This document shows, piece by piece, positions 1 to 6,228 of a stretch of DNA of 8,306 bases. Source of the DNA: Alphaproteobacteria bacterium. GTDB taxonomy: Bacteria > Pseudomonadota > Alphaproteobacteria > UBA8366. A program made the translations under genes and the position numbers. The first letter of the stretch is position 1. The number at the start of each line of letters is the position of its first letter. The stretch spans positions 1 to 8,306 of the forward strand of contig JABJCS010000611.1 in NCBI GenBank assembly GCA_018665505.1, given 5' to 3'. The notes under the pieces were generated by a model that worked only from the letters and a program-made list of their open reading frames with translations, was not told the DNA's origin and ran no database searches.

Positions 1-1
1 C

Positions 2-934
2 TGTCAGGCGAATACACTCGACGACATTTCGGCCGATGTTTGGGAAGCCGCCGACGGGTTAATGGTCTGGGGGCGGGTGCCCTGCAACACTGCCATGTTG
101 GACCGCGCCCGGAACGCCCGCATTGTTATCCGCATGGGCGTCGGCTTCGACGTGATTGATATCGAGGAAGCGGGCAAACGCGGTATCGTCGCCTGTAATG
201 TGCCGGATTACGGTACGACGGACGTGGCCGATCACGCCATTGGCCTGATGTTGAGCCTGACACGCGGTATCGTGCGCCATCACATGGCGCTGATCGACGA
301 GCCGGTCGCCAAGTGGCGGGCCATCGACACCCCCATCGTACGGCGTGCGCGCGGCGCCACGTTCGGCATCGTCGGGCGCGGGCGTATCGGCACCGCCGCC
401 GGATTGCGGGCCAAGGCGTTGGGCATGAACGTGCTGTTCTTCGACCCCTATATCCCCGATGGCGGCGATCAGTCGGTCGGCTTTGAGCGCCGTGAGAGTT
501 TGGAGGAATTGCTGCGGGAATCCGATATCATCACCCTGCACACGCCGCTGACGGAAGAGACTCGCGGCATGATCAACGGCCAGGCTCTCTCCTGTATGAA
601 AAAGGACGCCATCCTGATCAACACGTCGCGGGGTGAAGTCGTCGATGTGGACGCGGTCACCGAAGCCTTGAAAGCGAACCGCATCGGGGCCGCCGGGCTC
701 GATGTTCTGCCCCAGGAACCGCCGGACCCGAACAATCCGCTCTTCTCCGCGCTGAAAAACCGCGAGGCGTGGACTGAAGGTCGGGTCATCGTGACGCCTC
801 ATGCCGCCTGGTATAGCCCGGACGGTGCCCGCGATTGCCGCGAGAAGGCCGCCCGTACCGTCATCAATTACCTCACCGAAGGCACCATTCGAAACTGCGT
901 GAACAACCAGTTTCTGGTTCAAGGAGACTCCTAA
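2..934 (+). CDS. D-2-hydroxyacid dehydrogenase, C-terminal-binding-protein type (5' end missing)
   Basis: NAD(P)-dependent oxidoreductase that interconverts a D-2-hydroxyacid and a 2-oxoacid in the cytoplasm. The frame is open from base 2, so the ATG at 62 is internal; about 310 residues are visible and roughly 35-40 N-terminal residues are probably cut off by the window edge. The Rossmann fingerprint GRGRIG lies at 374-391, with an acidic residue at the end of the next strand (FFDPY). The family catalytic triad is intact: Arg in NTSRGEVVD (629-631), Glu in LPQEPP (716-718) and His in TPHAAWYS (800-802). The AAWYS form after the His resembles the CtBP-like subgroup rather than PdxB or SerA, and there is no ACT domain. 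The stop TAA overlaps the next start by one base (TAATG), so the two genes are probably translationally coupled. The substrate is unknown; the DenD neighbour suggests a sugar acid or tetronate-like compound, which is inference. Confidence 0.9.
   Translation, partial: CQANTLDDISADVWEAADGLMVWGRVPCNTAMLDRARNARIVIRMGVGFDVIDIEEAGKRGIVACNVPDYGTTDVADHAIGLMLSLTRGIVRHHMALIDEPVAKWRAIDTPIVRRARGATFGIVGRGRIGTAAGLRAKALGMNVLFFDPYIPDGGDQSVGFERRESLEELLRESDIITLHTPLTEETRGMINGQALSCMKKDAILINTSRGEVVDVDAVTEALKANRIGAAGLDVLPQEPPDPNNPLFSALKNREAWTEGRVIVTPHAAWYSPDGARDCREKAARTVINYLTEGTIRNCVNNQFLVQGDS
921..926 (+). promoter_or_regulatory. Ribosome binding site fixing the denD start
   Basis: AAGGAG lies inside the last codons of the upstream dehydrogenase, 7 bases before the ATG at 934. 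It supports 934 as the start rather than the in-frame ATG at 835, which would add 33 residues (rich in Arg and His) in front of the Rossmann fold. Confidence 0.8.
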
Positions 935-1932
935 TGAAAGTCGTCATCACAGGCGGTATCGGCATGATCGGCCGTAAACTGATTGATTCCCTGCTGGCGA
1001 CACCGGAATTGATCAATCGCGACGGAGAGAAAGCGGAAATCACCAGCATTACCGCCTTCGACGTGGTGGCGCCAAATCCGCCCCTGCCGGACGATCCGCG
1101 CGTGAGTGTCGTCACCGGCGAGGTCAGCGATGCGGCGACCATTGAGGCGCTCATCGACGAAGATACCGATACGGTTTTCCACCTAGCCGCCGTGGTCAGC
1201 GCGCAAGCGGAAGAGGATTTCGACCTCGGCATGCGGGTGAACCTAGACGGAACCCGCATTGTGCTCGAGCGCTGCCGGGCACTCGGCCACACGCCACGCG
1301 TTGTCTATGCAAGTTCCGTCGCGGCCTTCGGCGGTGATATGCCGGATGTCATCAATGATTCCGTGATCCCCAATCCGCAAACCACCTACGGCGTCACCAA
1401 GGTTATCGGCGAGTACTTGATCGACGATTACAGCCGCAAGGGCTTCATCGATGGGCGTGCCTTGCGTCTGCCGACCATCGTTGTCCGCCCCGGGCGTCCG
1501 AACAAAGCGGCATCGACCTGGGCGTCCAGCATCATGCGGGAACCGCTGACGGGCAAGTCAGCCGTCTGCCCGGTGACCGAAGAGAGTAAGATGTGGATGC
1601 TGTCACCGCGACGGGTCGTCGAATCATTCCGCCATGCGCAAGTGCTGGATGCGGAAGCTTGGGGCCCGCACCGCGTCGTGAACTTGCCCGGCATCACCGG
1701 CTCGGTCACGGAATCGATGCAGGCATTGGCGCGAGTCGGCGGGAATTCGGCGCGCGCCTTGGTCACATTCGAGCATGACCCATTCATTCAAGACATCGTC
1801 GACGGTTGGGCCAATAGTTTCGAGACGCCGCGCGGCTTGGAGATGGGCTTTAAGGCGGATACCGATCTTGATGAGATCGTAAATGTCTTTTTAGAAGACG
1901 ATCTTGAAAACCAGACCACTAATTACGTGTAA
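934..1932 (+). CDS. denD: NAD-dependent extended SDR, probable D-erythronate dehydrogenase
   Basis: Cytoplasmic oxidoreductase of 332 residues. The start at 934 gives the classical beginning MKVVITGG with the glycine motif GGIGMIG at residues 7-13. Asp43 at the end of strand 2 favours NAD over NADP. HLAAVVS at 83-89, the SS pair at 127-128, and Tyr152-x3-Lys156 (YGVTK) form the SDR active site. The segment RLPTIVVRPGRPNKAAS followed by REPLTG and a VCPV stretch is what I recall of DenD, the enzyme that oxidises D-erythronate to 2-oxo-tetronate in erythronate catabolism. The later steps of that pathway (DUF1537 kinase, isomerase, aldolase) are not in this window, so the pathway is not confirmed. 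It forms an operon with the hydroxyacid dehydrogenase upstream. The alternative is another extended-SDR epimerase/dehydratase with a different acid-sugar substrate. Confidence 0.85.
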   Translation: MKVVITGGIGMIGRKLIDSLLATPELINRDGEKAEITSITAFDVVAPNPPLPDDPRVSVVTGEVSDAATIEALIDEDTDTVFHLAAVVSAQAEEDFDLGMRVNLDGTRIVLERCRALGHTPRVVYASSVAAFGGDMPDVINDSVIPNPQTTYGVTKVIGEYLIDDYSRKGFIDGRALRLPTIVVRPGRPNKAASTWASSIMREPLTGKSAVCPVTEESKMWMLSPRRVVESFRHAQVLDAEAWGPHRVVNLPGITGSVTESMQALARVGGNSARALVTFEHDPFIQDIVDGWANSFETPRGLEMGFKADTDLDEIVNVFLEDDLENQTTNYV

Positions 1933-1946
1933 TGTCTTAGAATTCA

Positions 1947-1979
1947 TTGACGAAACGACCTTTAATGGAATACTACAAT
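1947..1979 (+). promoter_or_regulatory. Weak candidate promoter before the small Gly/Lys-rich ORF
   Basis: TTGACG at 1947-1952 and TACAAT at 1974-1979 resemble sigma-70 boxes and stand in an AT-rich gap after denD. The spacing between them is 21 bases, too long for a normal promoter; pairing with TACTAC at 1971-1976 gives 18 bases but a poorer -10. This is a suggestion only. Confidence 0.2.
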
Positions 1980-2029
1980 AGTAGGCGGGGAAAGACCAAT
2001 AAGCGGCAGGCTAAGCCTGTAAGACACGG

Positions 2030-2347
2030 ATGTTCTACAGAGAAGATAAACCCACTGGACTCGGCATGCGTCTTGGAAACTCACTGAAACCTCGGTTCTC
2101 CGCTAGCCCCGGCAAGCGGAACAAGAATAAGACGAAGGGCTCCGGTCGCGGCGGCGGCGGTGGAGCGGAGCATCCGCATGCGAAGACCATCCAGGAGGCT
2201 TATTCGACAGTTGTCCTCGAGGGAAGCGAACTCGGCGCGGCGGCAGCGAAAAGCAGAGAAGAAATGCTGAAAGCGACCGCCAAACTGGCATCCGATTGGA
2301 CGAAGACGACGATCAGTGTCGATGCCGTGCGCGGTGTCGTCGGTTAG
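2030..2347 (+). CDS. Small basic Gly/Lys-rich hypothetical protein (doubtful gene)
   Basis: An open frame of 105 codons that I do not recognise. Residues about 13-50 are basic and low in complexity (KRNKNKTKGSGRGGGGG), which suggests disorder or nucleic-acid binding. Residues about 52-105 look more ordinary, with a likely helix (EEMLKATAKLASDW). In favour: it fills an otherwise empty 423-base gap, stops 8 bases before the convergent speE, and its second half shows G/C-rich third codon positions like its neighbours. Against: no Shine-Dalgarno precedes either the ATG at 2030 or the internal ATG at 2066, the frame opens only at 2015, and the first third uses codons unlike nearby genes (AGA, AAA, ACT, GGA, TCA). 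It could be a real lineage-specific gene, a remnant of a longer gene, or noise. No signal peptide or membrane segment is visible. Confidence 0.4.
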   Translation: MFYREDKPTGLGMRLGNSLKPRFSASPGKRNKNKTKGSGRGGGGGAEHPHAKTIQEAYSTVVLEGSELGAAAAKSREEMLKATAKLASDWTKTTISVDAVRGVVG

Positions 2348-2353
2348 AAACCG
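2341..2353. terminator. Short inverted repeat between convergent genes, possible weak terminator
   Basis: CGGTT-AGA-AACCG is a perfect 5-base stem with a 3-base loop, overlapping the stop of the small ORF and lying just before the speE stop. There is no T-tract on either strand, so it would be at best a weak bidirectional terminator. Confidence 0.25.
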
Positions 2354-2355
2354 GC

Positions 2356-3201
2356 CTACTCAAACAATCGGCTAATATAGGGTGGAAGCGCAAAGGCGCC
2401 TCTGTGGACGTCCGGTGTGTAATAATTGGTTTCGATCCCGGAGTCTTTGAAGCGTTCCCGCAATATATCGAGGGGCACATCAGCACATCGGATATCATCG
2501 CTGCCCCATCCGAACGTCATATCGCCGCCGATATAAGCCGGCACGCTGGCCCGATAGCATGTCACGCTTTTGAACAATTCGCGGAAGACGCTCAAAGTGC
2601 CGGAAAGTTCCTCGCCTTGAACGAACGGCACGCCGTTCTGCGTGACCAGGATTCCGCCCTCCGCGAGGCAGCGTTTGCAGCCGCCATAGAAGCGCCGCCC
2701 GAATAGCACTTCTCCCGGGCCGATCGGATCCGTTGAATCGACGATGATGACATCGAACTTTCGATCAGTGTCATTCACGAATTCCACGCCATCCGCGATT
2801 ACAACCTCGGTGCGCGGGTCCTCATAGGCTTCACCGCAAATCGATCGAAGGTGTTGCTTGCTCAGCTCGACGACCGTGTCGTCAATCTCGACCTGCACGG
2901 CCGCCTCGACGGAACGGTGTTTGAGGACTTCTTCCAGCATACCGCCGTCACCGCCGCCGATGATCAAGACGTTGCGCGCCGCGCCATGGGCAAAGACCGG
3001 CGTATGCGCCAGCATTTCGTGATAGATGAATTCGTCCCGCTCCGTGGTTTGCACCACGCCGTCGAGCGCCAGCACCCGCCCAAATTCTGGATTGTCGAAA
3101 ATAATGAGATGCTGGTGTTCGGTCTTCGTCTCATGGATGATCCGGTCGATCCCAAGACGCGAGCGGAACCCCCGATGGAGGGTTTCCTCGAACCAATCCA
3201 T
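2356..3201 (-). CDS. speE: Spermidine synthase (polyamine aminopropyltransferase)
   Basis: Cytoplasmic enzyme that transfers the aminopropyl group of decarboxylated AdoMet to putrescine, giving spermidine and methylthioadenosine. Its 281 residues match the usual length of about 280-290. In order: an N-terminal beta domain (about 1-55), the YHEML motif (60-64), the nucleotide-binding loop GGGDGG (82-87), an acidic strand end (VEIDD, 104-108), ADG at 136-138, and the catalytic loop DSTDPIGPGE (155-164), where Asp155 and Asp158 correspond to the paired aspartates of characterised SpeE proteins. No key residue is missing. The start ATG overlaps the speD stop by one base (TGATG on the minus strand) and has no clear Shine-Dalgarno of its own, so its translation is probably coupled to speD. 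Preference for putrescine over other diamines is assumed from the family and not shown by the sequence. Confidence 0.97.
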   Translation of the reverse strand: MDWFEETLHRGFRSRLGIDRIIHETKTEHQHLIIFDNPEFGRVLALDGVVQTTERDEFIYHEMLAHTPVFAHGAARNVLIIGGGDGGMLEEVLKHRSVEAAVQVEIDDTVVELSKQHLRSICGEAYEDPRTEVVIADGVEFVNDTDRKFDVIIVDSTDPIGPGEVLFGRRFYGGCKRCLAEGGILVTQNGVPFVQGEELSGTLSVFRELFKSVTCYRASVPAYIGGDMTFGWGSDDIRCADVPLDILRERFKDSGIETNYYTPDVHRGAFALPPYISRLFE

Positions 3202-3641
3202 CAGCGGATACGGCCACGATAGTGATCAGCGATTTCCATTCGCGCTGGATGGAACGCCTCGCGCAGAACTTCCGCCGCCCGCATGGGATCCGTCTCACCG
3301 CACATGAACACATCCACTGCGGCATAATTCCATTCGGGCCAAGTGTGGATGCTGATATGGGATTCCGCGAGCACAGCGACACCGGAAACGCCGCCGTTTT
3401 CGGTGAATTCATGCAGATGAATATGGAGCAATGTCGCGCCGGCTTCTTCCGCACCCCGGCGAAGGGCGGCATCGATGACATTCGCGTCGCTTAAATTCTC
3501 GCCATCCCATAGGTCGACCAATAAATGACGACCGGCATAGAAGGCCCCAGCGTGGCGCAATAGGTATTCGCGCTCACCATCGGACTCCGGCGTATCCGGA
3601 AGCGTATCGAATGCAGTTGCGAGGCTGCTTTTTTCCATCAT
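3201..3641 (-). CDS. speD: S-adenosylmethionine decarboxylase proenzyme
   Basis: Pyruvoyl enzyme that decarboxylates AdoMet to supply the aminopropyl donor used by SpeE encoded just downstream. It is of the short prokaryotic class (the B. subtilis / Thermotoga SpeH type). Self-cleavage is expected between Glu93 and Ser94 in the motif ESHISIHTWPE; Ser94 becomes the pyruvoyl group. By spacing from the Thermotoga enzyme, the processing and catalytic residues Ser86, His99 and Cys114 are all present. The protein has 146 residues, with about 30 N-terminal residues ahead of the conserved start of the fold (AGRHLLVDLW), longer than minimal members of roughly 115-130 residues. The start is one of two adjacent ATGs (3641 or 3638); AAGGGG at 3652-3647 lies 5 bases before the first and 8 before the second, so the second is equally likely. 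It is first in a two-gene operon. Confidence 0.97.
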   Translation of the reverse strand: MMEKSSLATAFDTLPDTPESDGEREYLLRHAGAFYAGRHLLVDLWDGENLSDANVIDAALRRGAEEAGATLLHIHLHEFTENGGVSGVAVLAESHISIHTWPEWNYAAVDVFMCGETDPMRAAEVLREAFHPARMEIADHYRGRIR

Positions 3642-3658
3642 TCCCGCCCCTTAGCTAA

Positions 3659-3674
3659 AGCGGTTTCCCCCGCT
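3659..3674. other. Small inverted repeat in the speD leader
   Basis: AGCGG, six bases, then CCGCT form a perfect 5-base stem just upstream of the speD Shine-Dalgarno. In speD mRNA it would put a small hairpin a few bases before the AAGGGG site. A role in translation control is possible, but the stem is short and could be chance. Confidence 0.25.
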
Positions 3675-3728
3675 CAAGTACGGGACGCGACGATATGCTA
3701 TTCGGTGAGGCGGAATGCAAGAGAAATT

Positions 3729-3755
3729 TTGTACTTCCGGTGCGGAAATTATGTA
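3729..3755 (+). promoter_or_regulatory. Candidate promoter/operator for the exported protein gene
   Basis: TTGTAC (3729-3734) resembles a -35 box. It is followed directly by the perfect inverted repeat TTCCG-GTG-CGGAA (3735-3747) and then a weak -10-like TATGTA (3750-3755, 15-base spacing). A palindrome sitting in the spacer would suit a repressor site. The -10 is poor, and the stretch also lies in the divergent region shared with speD. Confidence 0.3.
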
Positions 3756-3792
3756 AGCTGGCTTAATAACTTCATTCGCTGGGAGAAGTAGC

Positions 3793-4566
3793 ATGCTGAA
3801 GTTAACGAAAACTCTCTTATCTGCGGGGGTCGTTCTCGCCTCCGCGTCCGCTGCCATAGCGGGCGATCCGCCGCAGGCGCTGGGCCTTGTCGCGACGGCG
3901 GAACCGATTCCTATCCACTGCAAGGGGGCGGAGTGTAGCGTCAATCTGTCGGCATTCTGCTTACAGCAGAAACGGCGATCTCCCGCACCAACCGACCTTT
4001 ATCGTCAAGCAGCGACGGGCACGGTCCAAATCAGCGCCCGAACGCTCGACGGTGCTCAAGTGATCCTTGACGAGAAAGACCTCACTTTTCGGCCGGATCC
4101 AGAATACACTTCGGTTCGCGTCTCAATCCCGCGCGCCGCGGTCGCCACCCTCGATATCGGAACATTGCGGTTAACGGTCGGGAAACGTGCGTCCCTGCTG
4201 CCCGTCGAAGCACCGGTGAGCGCTGGCCTAGATGCCGCCATCGGACCCCATCGGGATATTGCCGCCCGCTTTTTCGAGAACGGCGAATCCCGGACGAAAG
4301 CCGTCCACATGGTCAATCGCCTAATGAACGAGTTGTCCAGAACGTCTCCGGCAAATCAGACAGAGCGTCAATCCGCCTGGAAGAAGGCGGGCAACGCGCA
4401 GCCCGACGCAGCGGTGAAGCAATGGATCGGCGAATTGTACCGGAACTGCGGGAAAGCGGCGGATGCTTCACCATATTTGAGTGTGCGCCAATGCCTTGCC
4501 GATTGGCATCATCGTTCGCTGTCCAATACCAATAAGTCGTTCTGGGCCGCCCTGGCTGGGGTTTAA
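3793..4566 (+). CDS. Exported protein of unknown function, five cysteines
   Basis: I do not recognise the family. The 257-residue product starts with a typical Sec signal peptide: Lys3 and Lys6, a hydrophobic core at about 8-20, and an AIA/GD cleavage site after residue 23, so the mature protein should be periplasmic. There is no lipobox cysteine and no later membrane segment. The mature N terminus carries three cysteines close together (43, 48, 56; HCKGAEC then FC), and two more lie near the C terminus (219, 234). Disulfides are plausible in the periplasm, with one cysteine unpaired. The middle (about 75-135) alternates hydrophobic and charged residues in a way that suggests beta strands, whereas the C-terminal third looks helical. 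The start is well set by GGAGAAG at 3782-3788 just upstream of the ATG. It is monocistronic, divergent from speD and convergent with the DUF2817 gene, whose stop is 6 bases away. Confidence 0.8.
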   Translation: MLKLTKTLLSAGVVLASASAAIAGDPPQALGLVATAEPIPIHCKGAECSVNLSAFCLQQKRRSPAPTDLYRQAATGTVQISARTLDGAQVILDEKDLTFRPDPEYTSVRVSIPRAAVATLDIGTLRLTVGKRASLLPVEAPVSAGLDAAIGPHRDIAARFFENGESRTKAVHMVNRLMNELSRTSPANQTERQSAWKKAGNAQPDAAVKQWIGELYRNCGKAADASPYLSVRQCLADWHHRSLSNTNKSFWAALAGV

Positions 4567-4572
4567 ACCGCG

Positions 4573-5529
4573 CTAGGGCTCAGCCGGGCGCTCGGCGCGT
4601 AATGTCGTACGATCGATAGACCGGAATCCGAGACGGAGTATCTCGGCCGCCCCCTCCCACACCAGATCGCGCCAATCAGCCGCGTCCGGATAGAACAATC
4701 CGTCGAACCGCTCGCCACCGGCGGCAGCGACTTCGTGTCTGCTCAACAGCGAATCCAAGACCGTCGTCAACGAATAACATCCAAATTCGACGACCAGTGA
4801 GGTCGACTTACGATCCGGCAAGGACGAGACGAGGCCGCGTGCAACCGGCCCCTGAAAATTAGAAATCGCGACGCCGTCCGCTGCAGCACGGGCGCCAAAT
4901 AACTCCAAGGCTCGCTTTTCATCCTGCGATCCCGGCATGTGGCACGAGACGACTTCCGCCTCACCATAAGGTCCCGAGCCGGTGTGCACGTCGAGAAAAA
5001 CCAAATGCTGGGCCCGCGATAAGAACCGTTCCGCGACATTCGCCAGGACTTGGCGACACCATTGCTGACGTTCGCGATCTTCCGGCGTCACCGTCTTCTC
5101 TTGCTGTCGGTCCTCATTGAAGCGGACTTCGGCTGCTGCCAACAACGAGTCGTCCCATTCGGTTTCCACGGCACTCTGCTCGATCAGACCGTCCCATGCC
5201 GCCGCTTCGAATGCGGCCGGCACTACCGAATGCACCAATACCATGGCAATCGGACCGGGCATTTCGATCTGCAATCCGGTTCGGAGAAGCGACGTTTGGA
5301 TACCGGACGCGCACAGACCCTCCGCCATGCGTGTTCCAGGACAAACGACGATAACCGTCGGCGCGTTACTTTGTCCTGCATGGGCAACATCGATATGGAC
5401 CGGCAACTCGTCCCGGTTCGACCGTGGCGCCTCAAACGACGCCACCGGAAGCCGGGCATCCAGGCAAGCCGACAGGAACAACCGCCGTGCATCGGTGGGG
5501 TCGGTGGAGAAATGTTGCGCCGCTGTCAT
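4573..5529 (-). CDS. DUF2817 family protein (M14-peptidase-like), probably with a degenerate active site
   Basis: The 318-residue protein follows the DUF2817 pattern: DARRLFLSACLDARLP at the N terminus, IDVAHAG (46-52), a hydrophobic strand leading to CPGTRMAEGLCASGIQ (63-78), LVHSVVP (98-104), FLDVHTGSGPYGE (178-190) and the C-terminal VVEFGCYSL (246-254). These proteins are distant relatives of zinc carboxypeptidases. The family normally reads GTHGVEGF at the first metal site; here it is GTRMAEGL, so the His ligand is Arg67 while Glu70 is kept. The usual NEDNVDLNRNF stretch is not found after LVH, and the middle is shorter than usual. His182 and Glu248 remain. I chose ATG 5529, preceded by GAGCGGA, over the in-frame GTG at 5598, whose extra 23 residues look non-coding. 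The gene is monocistronic and divergent from the TPR gene. It may be a non-catalytic member or one with altered chemistry. The family call rests on recalled motifs. Confidence 0.8.
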   Translation of the reverse strand: MTAAQHFSTDPTDARRLFLSACLDARLPVASFEAPRSNRDELPVHIDVAHAGQSNAPTVIVVCPGTRMAEGLCASGIQTSLLRTGLQIEMPGPIAMVLVHSVVPAAFEAAAWDGLIEQSAVETEWDDSLLAAAEVRFNEDRQQEKTVTPEDRERQQWCRQVLANVAERFLSRAQHLVFLDVHTGSGPYGEAEVVSCHMPGSQDEKRALELFGARAAADGVAISNFQGPVARGLVSSLPDRKSTSLVVEFGCYSLTTVLDSLLSRHEVAAAGGERFDGLFYPDAADWRDLVWEGAAEILRLGFRSIDRTTLRAERPAEP

Positions 5530-5573
5530 CGTCCGCTCGTCATAACACCAATTTGGCGAAGTTCGACAACCAA

Positions 5574-5583
5574 CGCAATTGCG
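5574..5583. promoter_or_regulatory. 10-base palindrome in a divergent intergenic region
   Basis: CGCAATTGCG is a perfect palindrome close to the middle of the 91-base gap between the divergently read DUF2817 and TPR genes. The position would suit an operator acting on both, but a 10-base palindrome is common by chance and no clear -35/-10 pair flanks it. Confidence 0.2.
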
Positions 5584-5620
5584 ATTTGCCCCGCTCACTC
5601 TGAGACGTCATCCTTCAGAC

Positions 5621-6172
5621 ATGCGATTCGTTCTGCTCATACTCTGCTTCGCCTTCGCGATCATCGTCGCTCCGGCTCAGGCTGACCAAAAGGACCCCCG
5701 TCTCGACGGTCTTTTCGAACGCCTGAATGCCACTGACATCAAAGCCGACGCTTCCGAGATTACGTCAGAGATCTGGTCGATCTGGATCGAATCAGGCGAC
5801 GGTATTTCCAATAAGTTGATCCGACTGGGGATCCTGGCGATGCAAGTGCGGCGCCTCGACATCGCGCTCGATCATTTCGACCAACTGGTAAAGCACGAAC
5901 CGGGATTTGCCGAAGGATGGAACAAACGCGCGACCGTGCTCTATACGATGGGGCGGATACAAGCCTCCATCGATGACATTCAAAAGGTCTTGGCCTTGGA
6001 GCCTCGGCATTTCGGCGCTCTAGCGGGCCTCGGCATGTACTATGAAGTTCTCGGCAATGACGCAGCCGCTGCCAAGGCATACACATTGGCACTGGCGGCC
6101 AATCCGCATCTGTCCCGCATTCAGAAACGCCTTGAGACTCTGCGGGAGCAGATTCGCCGAGATAATATTTAA
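5621..6172 (+). CDS. Secreted tetratricopeptide (TPR) repeat protein
   Basis: The 183-residue product begins with a signal peptide (Arg2, hydrophobic run about 3-17, APAQA/DQ cleavage after residue 21), so it should act in the periplasm. Three TPR units follow at about 62-95, 97-130 and 131-164, with typical features: LDIALDHFDQLVKHEP, AEGWNKRATVLYTMGR, IQKVLALEPRHFGALAGLG, and AYTLALAANPHL. The WNKRAT...EPRHFGALAGLG pattern is common in a conserved alphaproteobacterial group of small TPR proteins of unknown role; binding to a protein partner is the general expectation. A conserved-looking SEIWSIWIESGD precedes the repeats. The ATG at 5621 puts the signal peptide at the very N terminus; the in-frame ATG at 5579 would place 14 residues in front of it and is less likely. 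The Shine-Dalgarno is weak. The gene is monocistronic and ends where the AT-rich region before the IclR gene begins. Confidence 0.88.
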   Translation: MRFVLLILCFAFAIIVAPAQADQKDPRLDGLFERLNATDIKADASEITSEIWSIWIESGDGISNKLIRLGILAMQVRRLDIALDHFDQLVKHEPGFAEGWNKRATVLYTMGRIQASIDDIQKVLALEPRHFGALAGLGMYYEVLGNDAAAAKAYTLALAANPHLSRIQKRLETLREQIRRDNI

Positions 6173-6227
6173 AATTGACATAATTTCGATAAATTGGGAC
6201 GATTTGCCTTAAATTTCTGATAATTTT
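6171..6227. promoter_or_regulatory. Phased A/T tracts upstream of the IclR-dioxygenase operon
   Basis: Six AT tracts of the form AAATT or AATTT begin at about 6172, 6182, 6191, 6202, 6211 and 6222, spaced 9-11 bases, close to one helical turn. Adjacent tracts pair as inverted repeats, for example AAATT-5-AATTT (6172-6186) and AAATT-6-AATTT (6211-6226). This can mean intrinsically curved promoter DNA, an array of regulator half-sites, or both. IclR-family regulators often bind palindromes next to their own genes. Confidence 0.45.
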
Positions 6228-6228
6228 G

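Noticed and set aside
62..922. Long minus-strand open frame opposite the first dehydrogenase gene
   Set aside because: It mirrors a gene with an intact catalytic triad and is a typical high-GC shadow frame.
62..934. ATG at 62 as the true start of the first gene
   Set aside because: The frame is open back to base 2 and encodes plausible family sequence before 62; starting at 62 would cut into the N-terminal domain.
1922..1933. Inverted repeat ATTAC-GT-GTAAT at the denD stop as a terminator
   Set aside because: The stem is short and AT-rich, the 2-base loop is too tight, and no T-tract follows.
2007..2019. Inverted repeat CAGGC-TAA-GCCTG before the small ORF as a structured RNA or attachment site
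   Set aside because: Only a 5-base stem, no wider RNA fold that I can recognise, and no integrase or partner repeat in the window.
1965..2087. A 40-codon open frame (basic, starting MEYYNSRRGK) overlapping the small ORF
   Set aside because: It has no Shine-Dalgarno, is short, and its third codon positions do not resemble nearby genes. It might be part of a decayed gene, but I cannot support it.
3651..3944. 97-codon minus-strand frame over the speD/exported-protein intergenic region
   Set aside because: It runs antisense through the signal peptide and ribosome site of the gene at 3793 and shows no protein-like features.
4560..4569. Palindrome GGTTTAAACC over the stop of the exported protein gene
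   Set aside because: It has no loop and only two G/C pairs at each end, so it is not a credible hairpin terminator; probably chance.
5050..5685. 211-codon open frame on the plus strand opposite the DUF2817 gene
   Set aside because: It is antisense to a gene with recognisable motifs, is rich in Arg, His and Cys as shadow frames are, and overlaps the start of the TPR gene.
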